Shown here: positions 45,143-54,219 of the stretch, piece by piece | Position numbering within the stretch: position 1 is the first letter of the stretch | Layout: each line of letters opens with the position of its first letter | NCBI GenBank assembly: GCA_947625015.1 | Contig: CANQMR010000009.1 | Coordinates: forward strand, 34,102 to 98,101 | Origin: an uncultured Lachnospiraceae bacterium | Lineage (GTDB): Bacteria > Bacillota > Clostridia > Lachnospirales > Lachnospiraceae | DNA length: 64,000 nt | Direction: 5' to 3' | Translations under genes and position numbers: made by a program | The notes under the pieces: model-generated | What the model was told of the DNA's origin: nothing | Database searches by the model: none | Seen by the model: only the letters and a program-made list of their open reading frames with translations

Positions 45143-46537
45143 CTATTTACCCATACAAAATTCCCGGAAAATGGTGTCCACTAAATCATCCTCTACGGCT
45201 TCTCCGATAATATAACCTAACCGCTCATAAGCCGCCATCAGGTCAATGGAATAGAAATCCTCCGGCATGCCATCGGCAATGCTTTTCCGAACCATCCGCA
45301 CAGAGGCAAGGGCCTGTTCTAAGGCTTCCTTCTGTCTCATGCTGGTAATGCAAATTTCATCATTATAAGAAACCTCTCCATGGAAAAACATATTTTTCAA
45401 TTCCTCATACAATTCTTCAAAACCGGTCTGCTCCTTTGCGCTGATAGGAATTATCTTTTTATTCAAATGCTTTAAAATATCCGACTGGGTTATCACATTT
45501 TTTAAATCAGATTTATTCTGTAAGACAATAACCTGTTTGTCCTGAAACTTGTCCATAATCTGATAATCATTCTTATCTAAAGGTATGGAAGAATCTACAA
45601 TATAGAGAATCAGGTCAGCCTCCTCCATGGCGGCTAAAGATTTATCTACGCCAATCTTTTCCACCACATCTTCTGTATTGTGGATTCCGGCAGTATCCAC
45701 AATATTTAAAGGAATCCCCTTAATGCAGATAAATTCCTCTAAGGTATCTCTGGTAGTTCCGGCAATCTCCGTTACAATGGCCCGCTCTCTCCCCATAAGA
45801 ACATTTAATATAGAAGATTTTCCCGCATTGGGTTTTCCTGAAATTACAGTGCGTATACCCTCTTTCAACAATTTTCCATCTTCTGCGGTTTGAATTAAGT
45901 GAGAAATTTCTTTCTCTTTTTCCACAAGAATCTTATCTAAGGTATCTGAGAATCCATCTAAGCTGTAATGCTCCGGATCATCTAATGCAGATTCAATATA
46001 GGCAATATGATGTATCAGCTCTTTTCTCATATTCTCAATCTCATAGCGGAGATTTCCCTTTAACTGGGAGATTGCCGTCTTAGCGGCTATCTCGCTTTTG
46101 GCGGAAATCAAATCCATAACCGATTCCGCTTGGGATAAATCCAGCCGTCCGTTTAAAAAAGCGCGCTTTGTAAATTCTCCCGGCTCGGCAATTCTTGCGC
46201 CTTTTCTAATCAGCAGTCTCATCACCTGCTGCATAACCAAAGCTCCTCCATGGCAGTCAATCTCTACCACATCTTCCCTGGTATATGTGGAAGGAGCTTT
46301 CATAACCAGTACAATGACTTCATCAATAACTTTATCCTCTTCCCCATTCTTTTCCACAATATTGCCGTAAGCAGCCGTATAAGAATCTAAATTCCTGATT
46401 TCCTTCCCCTTCTTTTTCGGCACAAACAAAGAATCCACAATGGAAACCGCTTCACTTCCGCTTACCCGGATAACGCCAATTCCCCCCTGGTTCATGCCTG
46501 TGGATATTGCCGCAATCGTATCTGTAACTGCTGTCAT
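45143..46537 (-). CDS. mnmE: tRNA modification GTPase MnmE
   Basis: The 464-residue protein has an N-terminal folate-binding domain, a G domain (GKPNAGKSSILNVLMG, DTAG, NKSD) and the C-terminal FREFCMGK whose Cys is catalytic. The start follows GAGGT. It works with MnmG encoded next. Confidence 0.98.
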   Translation of the reverse strand: MTAVTDTIAAISTGMNQGGIGVIRVSGSEAVSIVDSLFVPKKKGKEIRNLDSYTAAYGNIVEKNGEEDKVIDEVIVLVMKAPSTYTREDVVEIDCHGGALVMQQVMRLLIRKGARIAEPGEFTKRAFLNGRLDLSQAESVMDLISAKSEIAAKTAISQLKGNLRYEIENMRKELIHHIAYIESALDDPEHYSLDGFSDTLDKILVEKEKEISHLIQTAEDGKLLKEGIRTVISGKPNAGKSSILNVLMGRERAIVTEIAGTTRDTLEEFICIKGIPLNIVDTAGIHNTEDVVEKIGVDKSLAAMEEADLILYIVDSSIPLDKNDYQIMDKFQDKQVIVLQNKSDLKNVITQSDILKHLNKKIIPISAKEQTGFEELYEELKNMFFHGEVSYNDEICITSMRQKEALEQALASVRMVRKSIADGMPEDFYSIDLMAAYERLGYIIGEAVEDDLVDTIFREFCMGK

Positions 46538-46590
46538 CTTTCTTACCTCAAATTTACTGATTACACAAAAATTTATGACCTAAAATAAGA

Positions 46591-46630
46591 ATTGCGAAAC
46601 GCTTTCAAAACAGGCGTTCCGCAATTTTTA
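46591..46630 (-). terminator. Hairpin between khpB and mnmE
   Basis: ATTGCGAAACGC and GCGTTCCGCAAT pair with two mismatched central bases around an 11-nt loop. The tract following on the minus strand is TCTTATTTT, so termination may be partial. Confidence 0.6.
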
Positions 46631-46641
46631 ATTTGTATACT

Positions 46642-47274
46642 TTATTTCTTCAAATAGACAACCACCTTGCGGTAAGGCTCCTCTCCCTCACTTCTGGTAG
46701 CCACATACTTATCATTCTGCAAAGCAGAGTGGATAATTCTTCTCTCATAAGGATTCATTGGCTCCAAAGTCACGCTTCTTCTGCTCCTCTTTACTTTGAA
46801 CGCAATGTTCTTTGCGAGGTTTTCCAGCGTATCCTTTCTTCTTGCCCGGTAATTCTCCGTATCTAATTTTACCCGGATATAAGACTCGCTTTCCTTATTC
46901 ACAAATAAGCTGATCAGGTATTGGAGAGCGTCTAAGGTCTGCCCCCGCTTACCAATCAAGATACCCATTTCCGGTCCTTCCAAATCAATATTCATGCTGT
47001 TATTTTCCTCGCTGTAATCGATTGTAACCTTCGTCTCAATATCCATGGCATGAAAGAGCTTATCCAAATAATCTTTGGTCTTATCCACAATATTCTTTGC
47101 CTGTTCTAACTTTCTTGCCTTGATAACTGCCGGCTTTGCGCCTAAACCTAAGAATCCGGCAGAACCCTTATCCACTACCTCATACTCTAATTCTGAGCTT
47201 ATGATTCCCAGCTCCACAGACGCCGCTGTAACAGCCTCCTCTACAGTTTTTCCTTTAAACTCCATGTAATCCAT
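46642..47274 (-). CDS. khpB: RNA-binding protein KhpB (Jag)
   Basis: The 210-residue protein has an N-terminal Jag domain (FKGKTVEEAVTAASVELGI), a KH domain with GILIGKRGQTLDALQYL and an R3H domain (EPMNPYERRIIHSAL). It binds RNA, with KhpA. Its start follows the yidC stop directly. Confidence 0.95.
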   Translation of the reverse strand: MDYMEFKGKTVEEAVTAASVELGIISSELEYEVVDKGSAGFLGLGAKPAVIKARKLEQAKNIVDKTKDYLDKLFHAMDIETKVTIDYSEENNSMNIDLEGPEMGILIGKRGQTLDALQYLISLFVNKESESYIRVKLDTENYRARRKDTLENLAKNIAFKVKRSRRSVTLEPMNPYERRIIHSALQNDKYVATRSEGEEPYRKVVVYLKK

Positions 47275-48546
47275 TTATTTTTCCTCCTCGCTATGATTAT
47301 AATAATCTCTTATTAAATTGGCTTTTGCGCCAATACTGCCCTCTTTATATTTCTTATGGCTGTTATTCTCCACCGCCTTCTGGGAAGCTTCGGAAGCCAC
47401 ATAATTTTTTAGGGAAATCGATGAGTTCTTTCTCATGGCCTCTCTCTTTTCCAGTTCCTCCTGTGCCTCCATAGAGGAATCCATCATTCTCTGCATAAAG
47501 GTCTTCTTATCTCCCCGCTTCTCTCTTTTGGCGGCCGCCTTTTCCATCTGCTTTTCCAATATCTTATCCATATCTGCATGGTTATAATATGCGTTGATAA
47601 TCAACTGGGTAATCAATGCAATCAATGCGCCTGCCGACCAGTAAATACCAATACCTGCCGGTAAGGAGATACAGATAAAAATGGACATCAAAGGCATGGT
47701 AATCATCATGCTTTTCATCATGCTGTTAGCCGTTGGGTCTCCGCTGTCCTGATTTCCGGAAGTTAACTTCATGGAAAGATAGTTAAAAAATGCGGAAGAA
47801 ATCGGAATCAGCAGCGCCCAGCTAAGTTTATATCCCGGCGCCTCGGAAATATTAATACCGAGGAAAAAGGAATGAATCTGGTCAATCTTATCAATATTAG
47901 ACGCCACATTCATATGCAGGGTGTCCGCGAGCGTATTCAAATTGGAAACCCCAAAGTTTGACAGCACATCAATCACATTATCCGTACCAATCTTAGGCAG
48001 CTCCTGAAACTGCTTTATCGCATAACTGGCGCCGCTAATCTTATTGTCGCTTACAAAATCAATCAAAAACTGCTGCGCATTTTTTCCCTGGCTGTCTATA
48101 ATGCCCTGGGCAATAGGCAGATACATTTCCTTAATCTTTCCCACATAGGCAGGAATATTCTGAATAACCCGGTATAAAGCTATAATAATTGGAAACTGAA
48201 TTAGTGTCGTAAGACATCCGCCGGTCATGGAAGTTCCATACTTATCATAGATTGCCTGCATTTCCTGCTGCTGTTTAAGCATGGACTCCTGATCTTTTTT
48301 ACCATTGTACTTTTTCTGAATCTTTAAAAGCTCCGGCTGGATAACCGAATTAATCTTTGCAGATTTCTGTTGTTTAAAATTCAGTGGAAACAATATAATT
48401 CTTACAATAATGGTAAACAGGATAATACAGACGCCTAAGTTTGCAATTCCTCCATCTCCTGCTAAAAAGTTATAAATCACATCTAACAGTTTACCAAACA
48501 ACCATGAAATAGGACCTAACAAGCCGCCCTGTGTTGTTAAAAACAT
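47275..48546 (-). CDS. yidC: Membrane protein insertase YidC
   Basis: The 423-residue protein has five membrane helices. The core begins NLGVCIILFTIIVRIILFPLN with the conserved Arg, and the C-terminal tail is basic. The first helix (LGPISWLFGKLLDVIYNFL) is the Gram-positive type. I used the ATG at 48546; a TTG precedes it. Confidence 0.96.
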   Translation of the reverse strand: MFLTTQGGLLGPISWLFGKLLDVIYNFLAGDGGIANLGVCIILFTIIVRIILFPLNFKQQKSAKINSVIQPELLKIQKKYNGKKDQESMLKQQQEMQAIYDKYGTSMTGGCLTTLIQFPIIIALYRVIQNIPAYVGKIKEMYLPIAQGIIDSQGKNAQQFLIDFVSDNKISGASYAIKQFQELPKIGTDNVIDVLSNFGVSNLNTLADTLHMNVASNIDKIDQIHSFFLGINISEAPGYKLSWALLIPISSAFFNYLSMKLTSGNQDSGDPTANSMMKSMMITMPLMSIFICISLPAGIGIYWSAGALIALITQLIINAYYNHADMDKILEKQMEKAAAKREKRGDKKTFMQRMMDSSMEAQEELEKREAMRKNSSISLKNYVASEASQKAVENNSHKKYKEGSIGAKANLIRDYYNHSEEEK

Positions 48547-48582
48547 CAAAATAAAGTCCTCCTTAAATTATAACAATTCCAT

Positions 48583-48804
48583 TTACTTCTTTTCAGGAAC
48601 CGGATCATATCCTCCCTTTGAAAAAGGATTGCACCGTAAAATTCTCCACACTGCCAAAAGGCTTCCCTTAAATGCGCCATGCACCTCTATGGCTTCCATA
48701 GCGTAAGAGGAACAGGTTGGATAATACTTACAGGTGGAATATTTCTTTAAGGGTGATAAATATTTCTGATAAAATTGTATACATGAAATCAAAATTTTTT
48801 TCAT
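48583..48804 (-). CDS. yidD: Membrane protein insertion efficiency factor YidD
   Basis: The 73-residue protein contains [32 protein letters not shown] and the C-terminal [17 protein letters not shown]. These are diagnostic. No clear binding site precedes the ATG; it lies 21 nt after the rnpA stop and may be translationally coupled. Confidence 0.96.
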   Translation of the reverse strand: MKKILISCIQFYQKYLSPLKKYSTCKYYPTCSSYAMEAIEVHGAFKGSLLAVWRILRCNPFSKGGYDPVPEKK

Positions 48805-48825
48805 TATTTTATAATATTTTTTAAA

Positions 48826-49191
48826 TCAGGATAAATCTGCGCGATATTCTTCCGAAGAATCTAATATATGATGCAGCTTAGCTAAATGAAGAAATGCACT
48901 TTCTATATCCCAATAACTATGACCTTTAGAATTAACCCTTGCTACCACTACAATATCCTTGCCTTTTGTAAGGCGGCTTTCCTGTAACCGGTAGACCTCT
49001 CTAATCAATCTGGTGATCCGGTGCCTTACTACACTGTTGCCCACCTTTTTACTAACAGATATCCCAAGTCTGTTAATCCCCAGATCATTGTCTGTTATAT
49101 ACATAACGAGATATTTATTTGCGTAGGATTTTCCCCGTTTATATACATTTCCAAATTCTAAACTGTTTTTTAAAGAAAAAATATGTTTCAT
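48826..49191 (-). CDS. rnpA: Ribonuclease P protein component
   Basis: The 121-residue basic protein has the RNR motif in NRLGISVSKKVGNSVVRHRITRLIREVYR. The start at 49191 follows CAGGGA. It pairs with the RNA subunit, which is not in this window. Confidence 0.96.
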   Translation of the reverse strand: MKHIFSLKNSLEFGNVYKRGKSYANKYLVMYITDNDLGINRLGISVSKKVGNSVVRHRITRLIREVYRLQESRLTKGKDIVVVARVNSKGHSYWDIESAFLHLAKLHHILDSSEEYRADLS

Positions 49192-49233
49192 TATAAATGT
49201 CCCTGATAAAGAAAAAGGCCACAAATCTGTGAC

Positions 49234-49368
49234 CTATGCTGACAAACGCTTTCTGCCTTTAGCACGTCTTGCGGCCAAAACTTTTCTGCCGTTAGCAGTA
49301 CTCATTCTTTTTCTAAATCCATGAACCTTAGATCTATGTCTCTTCTTTGGCTGAAATGTCATCTTCAT
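49234..49368 (-). CDS. rpmH: 50S ribosomal protein L34
   Basis: The 44-residue basic protein reads [18 protein letters not shown] and ends [13 protein letters not shown]. It starts 10 nt after GGAGG. The strong promoter at 49407-49435 drives it and the genes behind it. Confidence 0.97.
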   Translation of the reverse strand: MKMTFQPKKRHRSKVHGFRKRMSTANGRKVLAARRAKGRKRLSA

Positions 49369-49406
49369 TCTCCACACACCTCCTTTTTTCTGAAAACATC
49401 TAGCCC

Positions 49407-49435
49407 ATTATATTAAAAAAACCCTTGTAAGTCAA
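49407..49435 (-). promoter_or_regulatory. rpmH operon promoter
   Basis: On the minus strand TTGACT, 17 bp, TATAAT. It points away from the origin. Confidence 0.75.
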
Positions 49436-49689
49436 GCTATTCTTTTATTTTTTCCCTATTTATCCTGTGACCACAATATATTGTAGATGGCAGGATTTTT
49501 CCGCATATTTTTATATAGTTTACATAATATTGCTGTTTACATAATGTTTTCCACAAAATGTGAATAACTTGTTGATAACTATGATATTTTATGTGGATTT
49601 ACACACAATTCTCTTTTATTTACTGACTTTTCTCCCCAAATTAAAGTTTTCCACATAAGATGAAAACCACGAAATCTGGTTCTTTCTGC
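49436..49689. other. oriC part 1 (rpmH-dnaA intergenic region)
   Basis: The region is AT-rich and contains DnaA boxes. TGTGAATAA (49559-49567) is a perfect match in reverse. TTTTCCACA at 49547-49555 and 49647-49655 and TGTGGATTT (49592-49600) are one-mismatch boxes. No gene lies inside. Confidence 0.75.
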
Positions 49690-49718
49690 TTGAAAAAAAA
49701 CTAGTTATAGTGTATTAT
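49690..49718 (+). promoter_or_regulatory. dnaA promoter
   Basis: TTGAAA (49690-49695), 17-bp spacer and TATTAT (49713-49718), 34 bp before the dnaA start. Confidence 0.6.
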
Positions 49719-49752
49719 TAGTGTGTATGCGTATGTTTGAAAGGAAATATAT

Positions 49753-51117
49753 ATGAAAGAACAGTTAATAGCCCAATGGGACAATATTTTGTACCTCTTA
49801 GAAACTGAATATGATGTTTCCCACATGATGATTAATACCTGGATTCGCGCCCTTACTGTTAAGGAAGTAACTGATTCCACGATTATTCTCTCCATGGATA
49901 AAAAACTTGGGGAACGGGGAATTGAATTTATAAAGAAGAAAATGTACGACATCTATTTACAGTCTGCTATTGAAGCCACATTAGAACATCCTTTTGAAAT
50001 TATTTTCTGTGTGGACGGGGAAAATCTTACAGAAGAGAAAGAAGAGGAGCCGGTGGACAGCCGCATTAAGCTGGCTTTGGAAAAAAGCAATCTGAATCTC
50101 AAATACACATTTGATACTTTTGTCATCGGAGATAACAACCGTCACGCCCATGCTGCCTGTGTAGCTGTTGCAGAGGAACCTTCTTCTGCCTACAATCCGT
50201 TATTTTTATACGGCGGCGCCGGTCTTGGCAAGACGCATTTAATGCAGGCTATTGCCTACCATATTATTACACATAATCCGAACCTCAAAGTACTATATGT
50301 CTCCAGCGAGACCTTTACCAATGAGGTAATTGAGGCAATCCGCAATAACAAAAATGATGAGCTGAGAGCCAAATACCGTAATTTAGACGTCCTTTTAATT
50401 GACGATATCCAGTTTGTAATCGGAAAGGATTCCACACAGACCGAATTTTTTAATACATTTAATGATTTATATAATTCCAACAAACAGATTATTATTTCTT
50501 CGGACAAGCCGCCAAAGGAGATTGAAACTTTGGAAGAGCGGATGCGCACCCGGTTAGAATGGGGCGTTCCCGTTGATATTCATGCGCCGGACTATGAAAC
50601 CCGCATGGCTATCCTTAAGAAGAAATCTGAGATGGACCATATTACCATTCCTGACGATATCTTAGATTATATCGCCCAGAATGTAGTTTCCAACATCCGG
50701 GAATTAGAGGGAGCGCTCAACAAGATAAGCGTCTATGTACGCTTGGAGAATCACAAGGAAAAATTGACTGTGGAAAAGGCGGAGGACATTTTAAAGGATC
50801 TGATTTCCAAAAACGGCAATAACGAGATTACGCCGGATTACATTATTAACATTGTATCCGACCATATGAATGTTCCTTATAACGATATCATTTCTTCCAA
50901 GCGAAGCCAGGAGATTGTCATGGCCAGACAGGTTGCCATATATTTCTGCCGTAAATATATGGAGCGTTATTCCCTTCAACAGATAGGCGCATGTTTTGGA
51001 GGAAGGGACCACTCTACCGTATTAAATGCCATTAAGAAAATTAACGGGTTTATGGAAAGCGATCCTTCCATAAAAGTAACCATTGAAACCATTGATAAAA
51101 AAATCAATGTGACATAA
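49753..51117 (+). CDS. dnaA: Chromosomal replication initiator DnaA
   Basis: The 454-residue AAA+ protein has GGAGLGKTHLMQAI as Walker A, VLLIDDIQFV as Walker B, and a C-terminal DNA-binding HTH with FGGRDHSTVLNAIKKI. It opens oriC at DnaA boxes on both sides of the gene. Confidence 0.98.
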   Translation: MKEQLIAQWDNILYLLETEYDVSHMMINTWIRALTVKEVTDSTIILSMDKKLGERGIEFIKKKMYDIYLQSAIEATLEHPFEIIFCVDGENLTEEKEEEPVDSRIKLALEKSNLNLKYTFDTFVIGDNNRHAHAACVAVAEEPSSAYNPLFLYGGAGLGKTHLMQAIAYHIITHNPNLKVLYVSSETFTNEVIEAIRNNKNDELRAKYRNLDVLLIDDIQFVIGKDSTQTEFFNTFNDLYNSNKQIIISSDKPPKEIETLEERMRTRLEWGVPVDIHAPDYETRMAILKKKSEMDHITIPDDILDYIAQNVVSNIRELEGALNKISVYVRLENHKEKLTVEKAEDILKDLISKNGNNEITPDYIINIVSDHMNVPYNDIISSKRSQEIVMARQVAIYFCRKYMERYSLQQIGACFGGRDHSTVLNAIKKINGFMESDPSIKVTIETIDKKINVT

Positions 51118-51387
51118 TTTGTGGATAAGATGTTTTAATCCTGTTTATATATTTGTTTATTCATTATATGGAAGATAATTCTGATATTGGAATTTTATTT
51201 TTAAACAGACTGTTCACAGATTTTTAAGACGAACCATACAGAATAAATCACATTGATATTTAAGATGATAACAGGCTTTTTTAAGGTTTTACACAAATCC
51301 ACAAACACTACTATAAATACTACTGAATTATATTAATACTTTATGGGGCCAACGCCTCCGGTTTTTTAAAGAAAGGAGTTTTACACA
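51118..51387. other. oriC part 2 (dnaA-dnaN intergenic region)
   Basis: These 270 AT-rich bases have a perfect DnaA box in reverse (TGTGGATAA, 51120-51128) and weaker ones further on. It has no gene. Together with part 1 this suggests a bipartite origin. Confidence 0.6.
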
Positions 51388-52491
51388 ATGAAAATCAGTT
51401 GTTCTAAGACAGCTTTAATGAATGGTATTAACATTGTATCAAAAGCAGTATCGACAAAGAGTACAATGCCTAATTTACAGTGTATTTTAATCGAAGCGTC
51501 TCCAAGCGAGATCCGCCTGATTGCAAACGACATCGAATTAGGAATTGAGACAGTAATTGAAGGAACGGTGACAGAGGCCGGAAAGATTGCGTTAGATGCA
51601 AAGTTGTTAAGCGATATTGTAAGAAAGCTTCCGGACAGCGAAGTTTTAATAGAAACCAACGCCAATTATCAGGCGAATATCAGATGTGAGCGTTCAAAAT
51701 TCAATATCCCCGGAACTTCCGGCGAAGATTTTAATTATCTTCCTGAAATTGAGAAGAACCGCTATATCAGTCTTTCCCAGTTTACCTTAAAAGAAGTAAT
51801 CAGACAGACGATTTTCAGTATTTCCGACCAGGAAAATACTAAAATTATGACTGGTGAATTATTTGAGGTGACAGGCAATACCTTAAAGGTCGTATCCTTA
51901 GACGGACACCGTATTTCTGTCAGAAAGGTAGAGCTTAAGGAAAGCTATGAGGATATGAAGGTGATTGTGCCGGGAAAGACGCTTAACGATATCAGCAAGA
52001 TATTAACCGGTGGTATTGAAGATGAGATTTTAATCTATGTAACAGACAAGCATATTTTATTTGAATATGAGAATACAAAGGTAGTTTCCAGATTATTAGA
52101 CGGAGAATTTTATAAGATTGACCATATGCTTTCTAATGATTATGAGACCAAGTTTACCATCAATAAAAAGGAATTTTTAGACTGTATTGACAGGGCTTCT
52201 CTGTTTATCAAAGAAAATGATAAAAAGCCGATTGTGATGAATATAGAAAATTCCAATATATATTTAAGAATCGACTCTTCGTTAGGTTCCATGAATGAGG
52301 AGATTGAGATTAAGAAGGAAGGGCAGGATTTAAAGATTGGATTTAATCCCAAGTTCTTAATGGATGCGTTGCGGGTGATTGATGATGATGAAATAGATAT
52401 CTATATGATTAACGCCAAATCTCCCTGCTTTATCAGAAATGCAGACGATACATATGTATATTTAATTTTGCCGGTAAATATGGCGGCATAA
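51388..52491 (+). CDS. dnaN: DNA polymerase III sliding clamp
   Basis: The 367-residue beta clamp starts MKISCSKTALMNGINIVSKAVS and ends in the typical YLILPVNM. AAAGGAG lies before the ATG. It follows dnaA in the standard order. Confidence 0.98.
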   Translation: MKISCSKTALMNGINIVSKAVSTKSTMPNLQCILIEASPSEIRLIANDIELGIETVIEGTVTEAGKIALDAKLLSDIVRKLPDSEVLIETNANYQANIRCERSKFNIPGTSGEDFNYLPEIEKNRYISLSQFTLKEVIRQTIFSISDQENTKIMTGELFEVTGNTLKVVSLDGHRISVRKVELKESYEDMKVIVPGKTLNDISKILTGGIEDEILIYVTDKHILFEYENTKVVSRLLDGEFYKIDHMLSNDYETKFTINKKEFLDCIDRASLFIKENDKKPIVMNIENSNIYLRIDSSLGSMNEEIEIKKEGQDLKIGFNPKFLMDALRVIDDDEIDIYMINAKSPCFIRNADDTYVYLILPVNMAA

Positions 52492-52504
52492 GAGGGTTGT
52501 AATT

Positions 52505-52876
52505 ATGGAAGAAGAAAAAAATGTGATAAAAGAAGAAATATCCGACGGACAAACAGCGGCGAAGGAGGAAGAGCAGATAGAGGAACAGGCAGAAAATACA
52601 GAGATTTCTGAAGAAGAAAGATTGCAGCAGATGCGGAAGGATATTAAGGAAAAGTCTGAAAGGCAGAGACAGAAAATGCAGAAGGCCCAGCAAAACGGAG
52701 GCAAGAAGTGCAGGATTTCAGGGATCGTCGTCGCTGCCTGCGGAGTGTTCTGGCTGCTTGCGGGTCTTGCAGTAAACGACGCTAAAAATATATGTATTGG
52801 AGCCGCTTTTGTGGCCGTCGGTTATTACTATTATAACTATGGCAAAAAATATGATAAAAAGAAAAATCATTCATAA
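52505..52876 (+). CDS. Small charged membrane protein, unknown function
   Basis: The 123-residue protein has a long acidic, helical N-terminal half (KEEEQIEEQAENTEIS...), then two short hydrophobic segments (ISGIVVAACGVFWLLAG and ICIGAAFVAVGYYYYN) and a basic end. It sits 13 nt after dnaN and 14 nt before the S4 gene, so it is in the operon. No family was recognised. Confidence 0.75.
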   Translation: MEEEKNVIKEEISDGQTAAKEEEQIEEQAENTEISEEERLQQMRKDIKEKSERQRQKMQKAQQNGGKKCRISGIVVAACGVFWLLAGLAVNDAKNICIGAAFVAVGYYYYNYGKKYDKKKNHS

Positions 52877-52890
52877 TTCAGAGGATAGAT

Positions 52891-53106
52891 ATGCAGACTT
52901 TAAAATTAAGGGAAAAAGATGAATTTATTAATTTAAGCCAGCTTCTAAAAGCCATGAATCTGGTAGAGTCAGGCGCTATGGCAAAGGAAGTGATTGACGA
53001 GGGATTAGTGAAAGTAGATGGCGAGACAGAATCCCGATACCGCAGGAAGTTATATGACGGAATGGTTGTGGAATTTAACGGGGAACAGATTCAGGTTGTA
53101 AGGTAA
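52891..53106 (+). CDS. yaaA: S4-domain RNA-binding protein YaaA/RlbA
   Basis: The 71-residue protein contains the S4 fold (INLSQLLKAMNLVESGAMAKEVIDEGLVKVDGE). It is always found between dnaN and recF in Firmicutes and is implicated in ribosome assembly. Confidence 0.93.
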   Translation: MQTLKLREKDEFINLSQLLKAMNLVESGAMAKEVIDEGLVKVDGETESRYRRKLYDGMVVEFNGEQIQVVR

Positions 53107-53111
53107 TTATT

Positions 53112-54203
53112 ATGTTTGTTAATTCATTAGAGCTTAGTCATTATCGGAATTATAACAGCTTATCAATTACATTTAATCCAGGAATAACTATTCTCTATGG
53201 GGATAACGCCCAGGGGAAGACGAATATATTAGAAGCTATTTATCTGTGTTCTACTACCAAGTCTCATCGGGGAAGTAAAGATAAAGAAATTATACAGTTT
53301 GGTGAGGAAGAATCTCATTTAAGGGTTAAATTGACAAAAAGCAGTGTAGAACATAAGATTGATATGCATCTTCGCAAAAATAAAAGTAAAGGTGTGGCGG
53401 TTGATGGACAAAGTATAAAAAAAAGTGGAGAATTATTTGGAATTATTCATATTATTTTTTTTTCACCGGAAGACTTAAGTTTAATAAAAAATGCGCCTGC
53501 CGAACGAAGAAAGTTTATCAATATGGAGCTTTGCCAGCTGAATAAGCTGTACTATTATAACTATATTAATTATAATAAGGCGTTGAATCAGAGAAATACT
53601 CTGTTAAAACAAATATACTTTAAGCCGGAACTTGCAGATACTTTAGATATGTGGGATGCTTATCTGGTGGAATATGGAAAGGGAATTATAGAGGAAAGAG
53701 AGCAGTTTGTTGTCCAGTTGAATGATATGGTCAGGGGAATACATTCCCACCTTACCGGCGGCAGGGAAGAGATAGAGATTGTTTATGAAAAAAATGTTAC
53801 AATAGATGATTATGAAAATGTGATAAAAAATAAAAGGGAAATAGATTTAAAATATCAGTCTACCCAGACCGGTCCCCACAGGGACGATATCTGTTTTTAT
53901 ATTAACGGAGTTGATGTAAGGCGGTTTGGCTCCCAGGGACAGCAGCGGACAGCGGCCCTTTCCCTGAAATTAGCAGAGATTGAATTGGTAAAATCCGTCA
54001 TTCACGATAATCCAATCCTGTTGTTGGATGATGTAATGAGTGAATTGGACAGCAACCGGAAAAACTATCTTCTTGACAGCATTAAAGAGATACAAACCAT
54101 TGTAACCTGTACAGGCTATGATGATTTTATAAAATCAAGATTAAATATTGACCAAATCTATAAAGTAACCAATGGAACAATAGAGATTTTTAATCAATAT
54201 TGA
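53112..54203 (+). CDS. recF: DNA replication and repair protein RecF
   Basis: The 363-residue SMC-like ATPase has [15 protein letters not shown] as Walker A, and [17 protein letters not shown] with [12 protein letters not shown] for the signature and Walker B. It starts 5 nt after yaaA. Confidence 0.97.
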   Translation: MFVNSLELSHYRNYNSLSITFNPGITILYGDNAQGKTNILEAIYLCSTTKSHRGSKDKEIIQFGEEESHLRVKLTKSSVEHKIDMHLRKNKSKGVAVDGQSIKKSGELFGIIHIIFFSPEDLSLIKNAPAERRKFINMELCQLNKLYYYNYINYNKALNQRNTLLKQIYFKPELADTLDMWDAYLVEYGKGIIEEREQFVVQLNDMVRGIHSHLTGGREEIEIVYEKNVTIDDYENVIKNKREIDLKYQSTQTGPHRDDICFYINGVDVRRFGSQGQQRTAALSLKLAEIELVKSVIHDNPILLLDDVMSELDSNRKNYLLDSIKEIQTIVTCTGYDDFIKSRLNIDQIYKVTNGTIEIFNQY

Positions 54204-54219
54204 ATATGGGAGGAAAAAA

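Noticed and set aside
51140..51387. A small gene between dnaA and dnaN
   Set aside because: Only short AT-rich frames without binding sites are present; the region fits the origin better.
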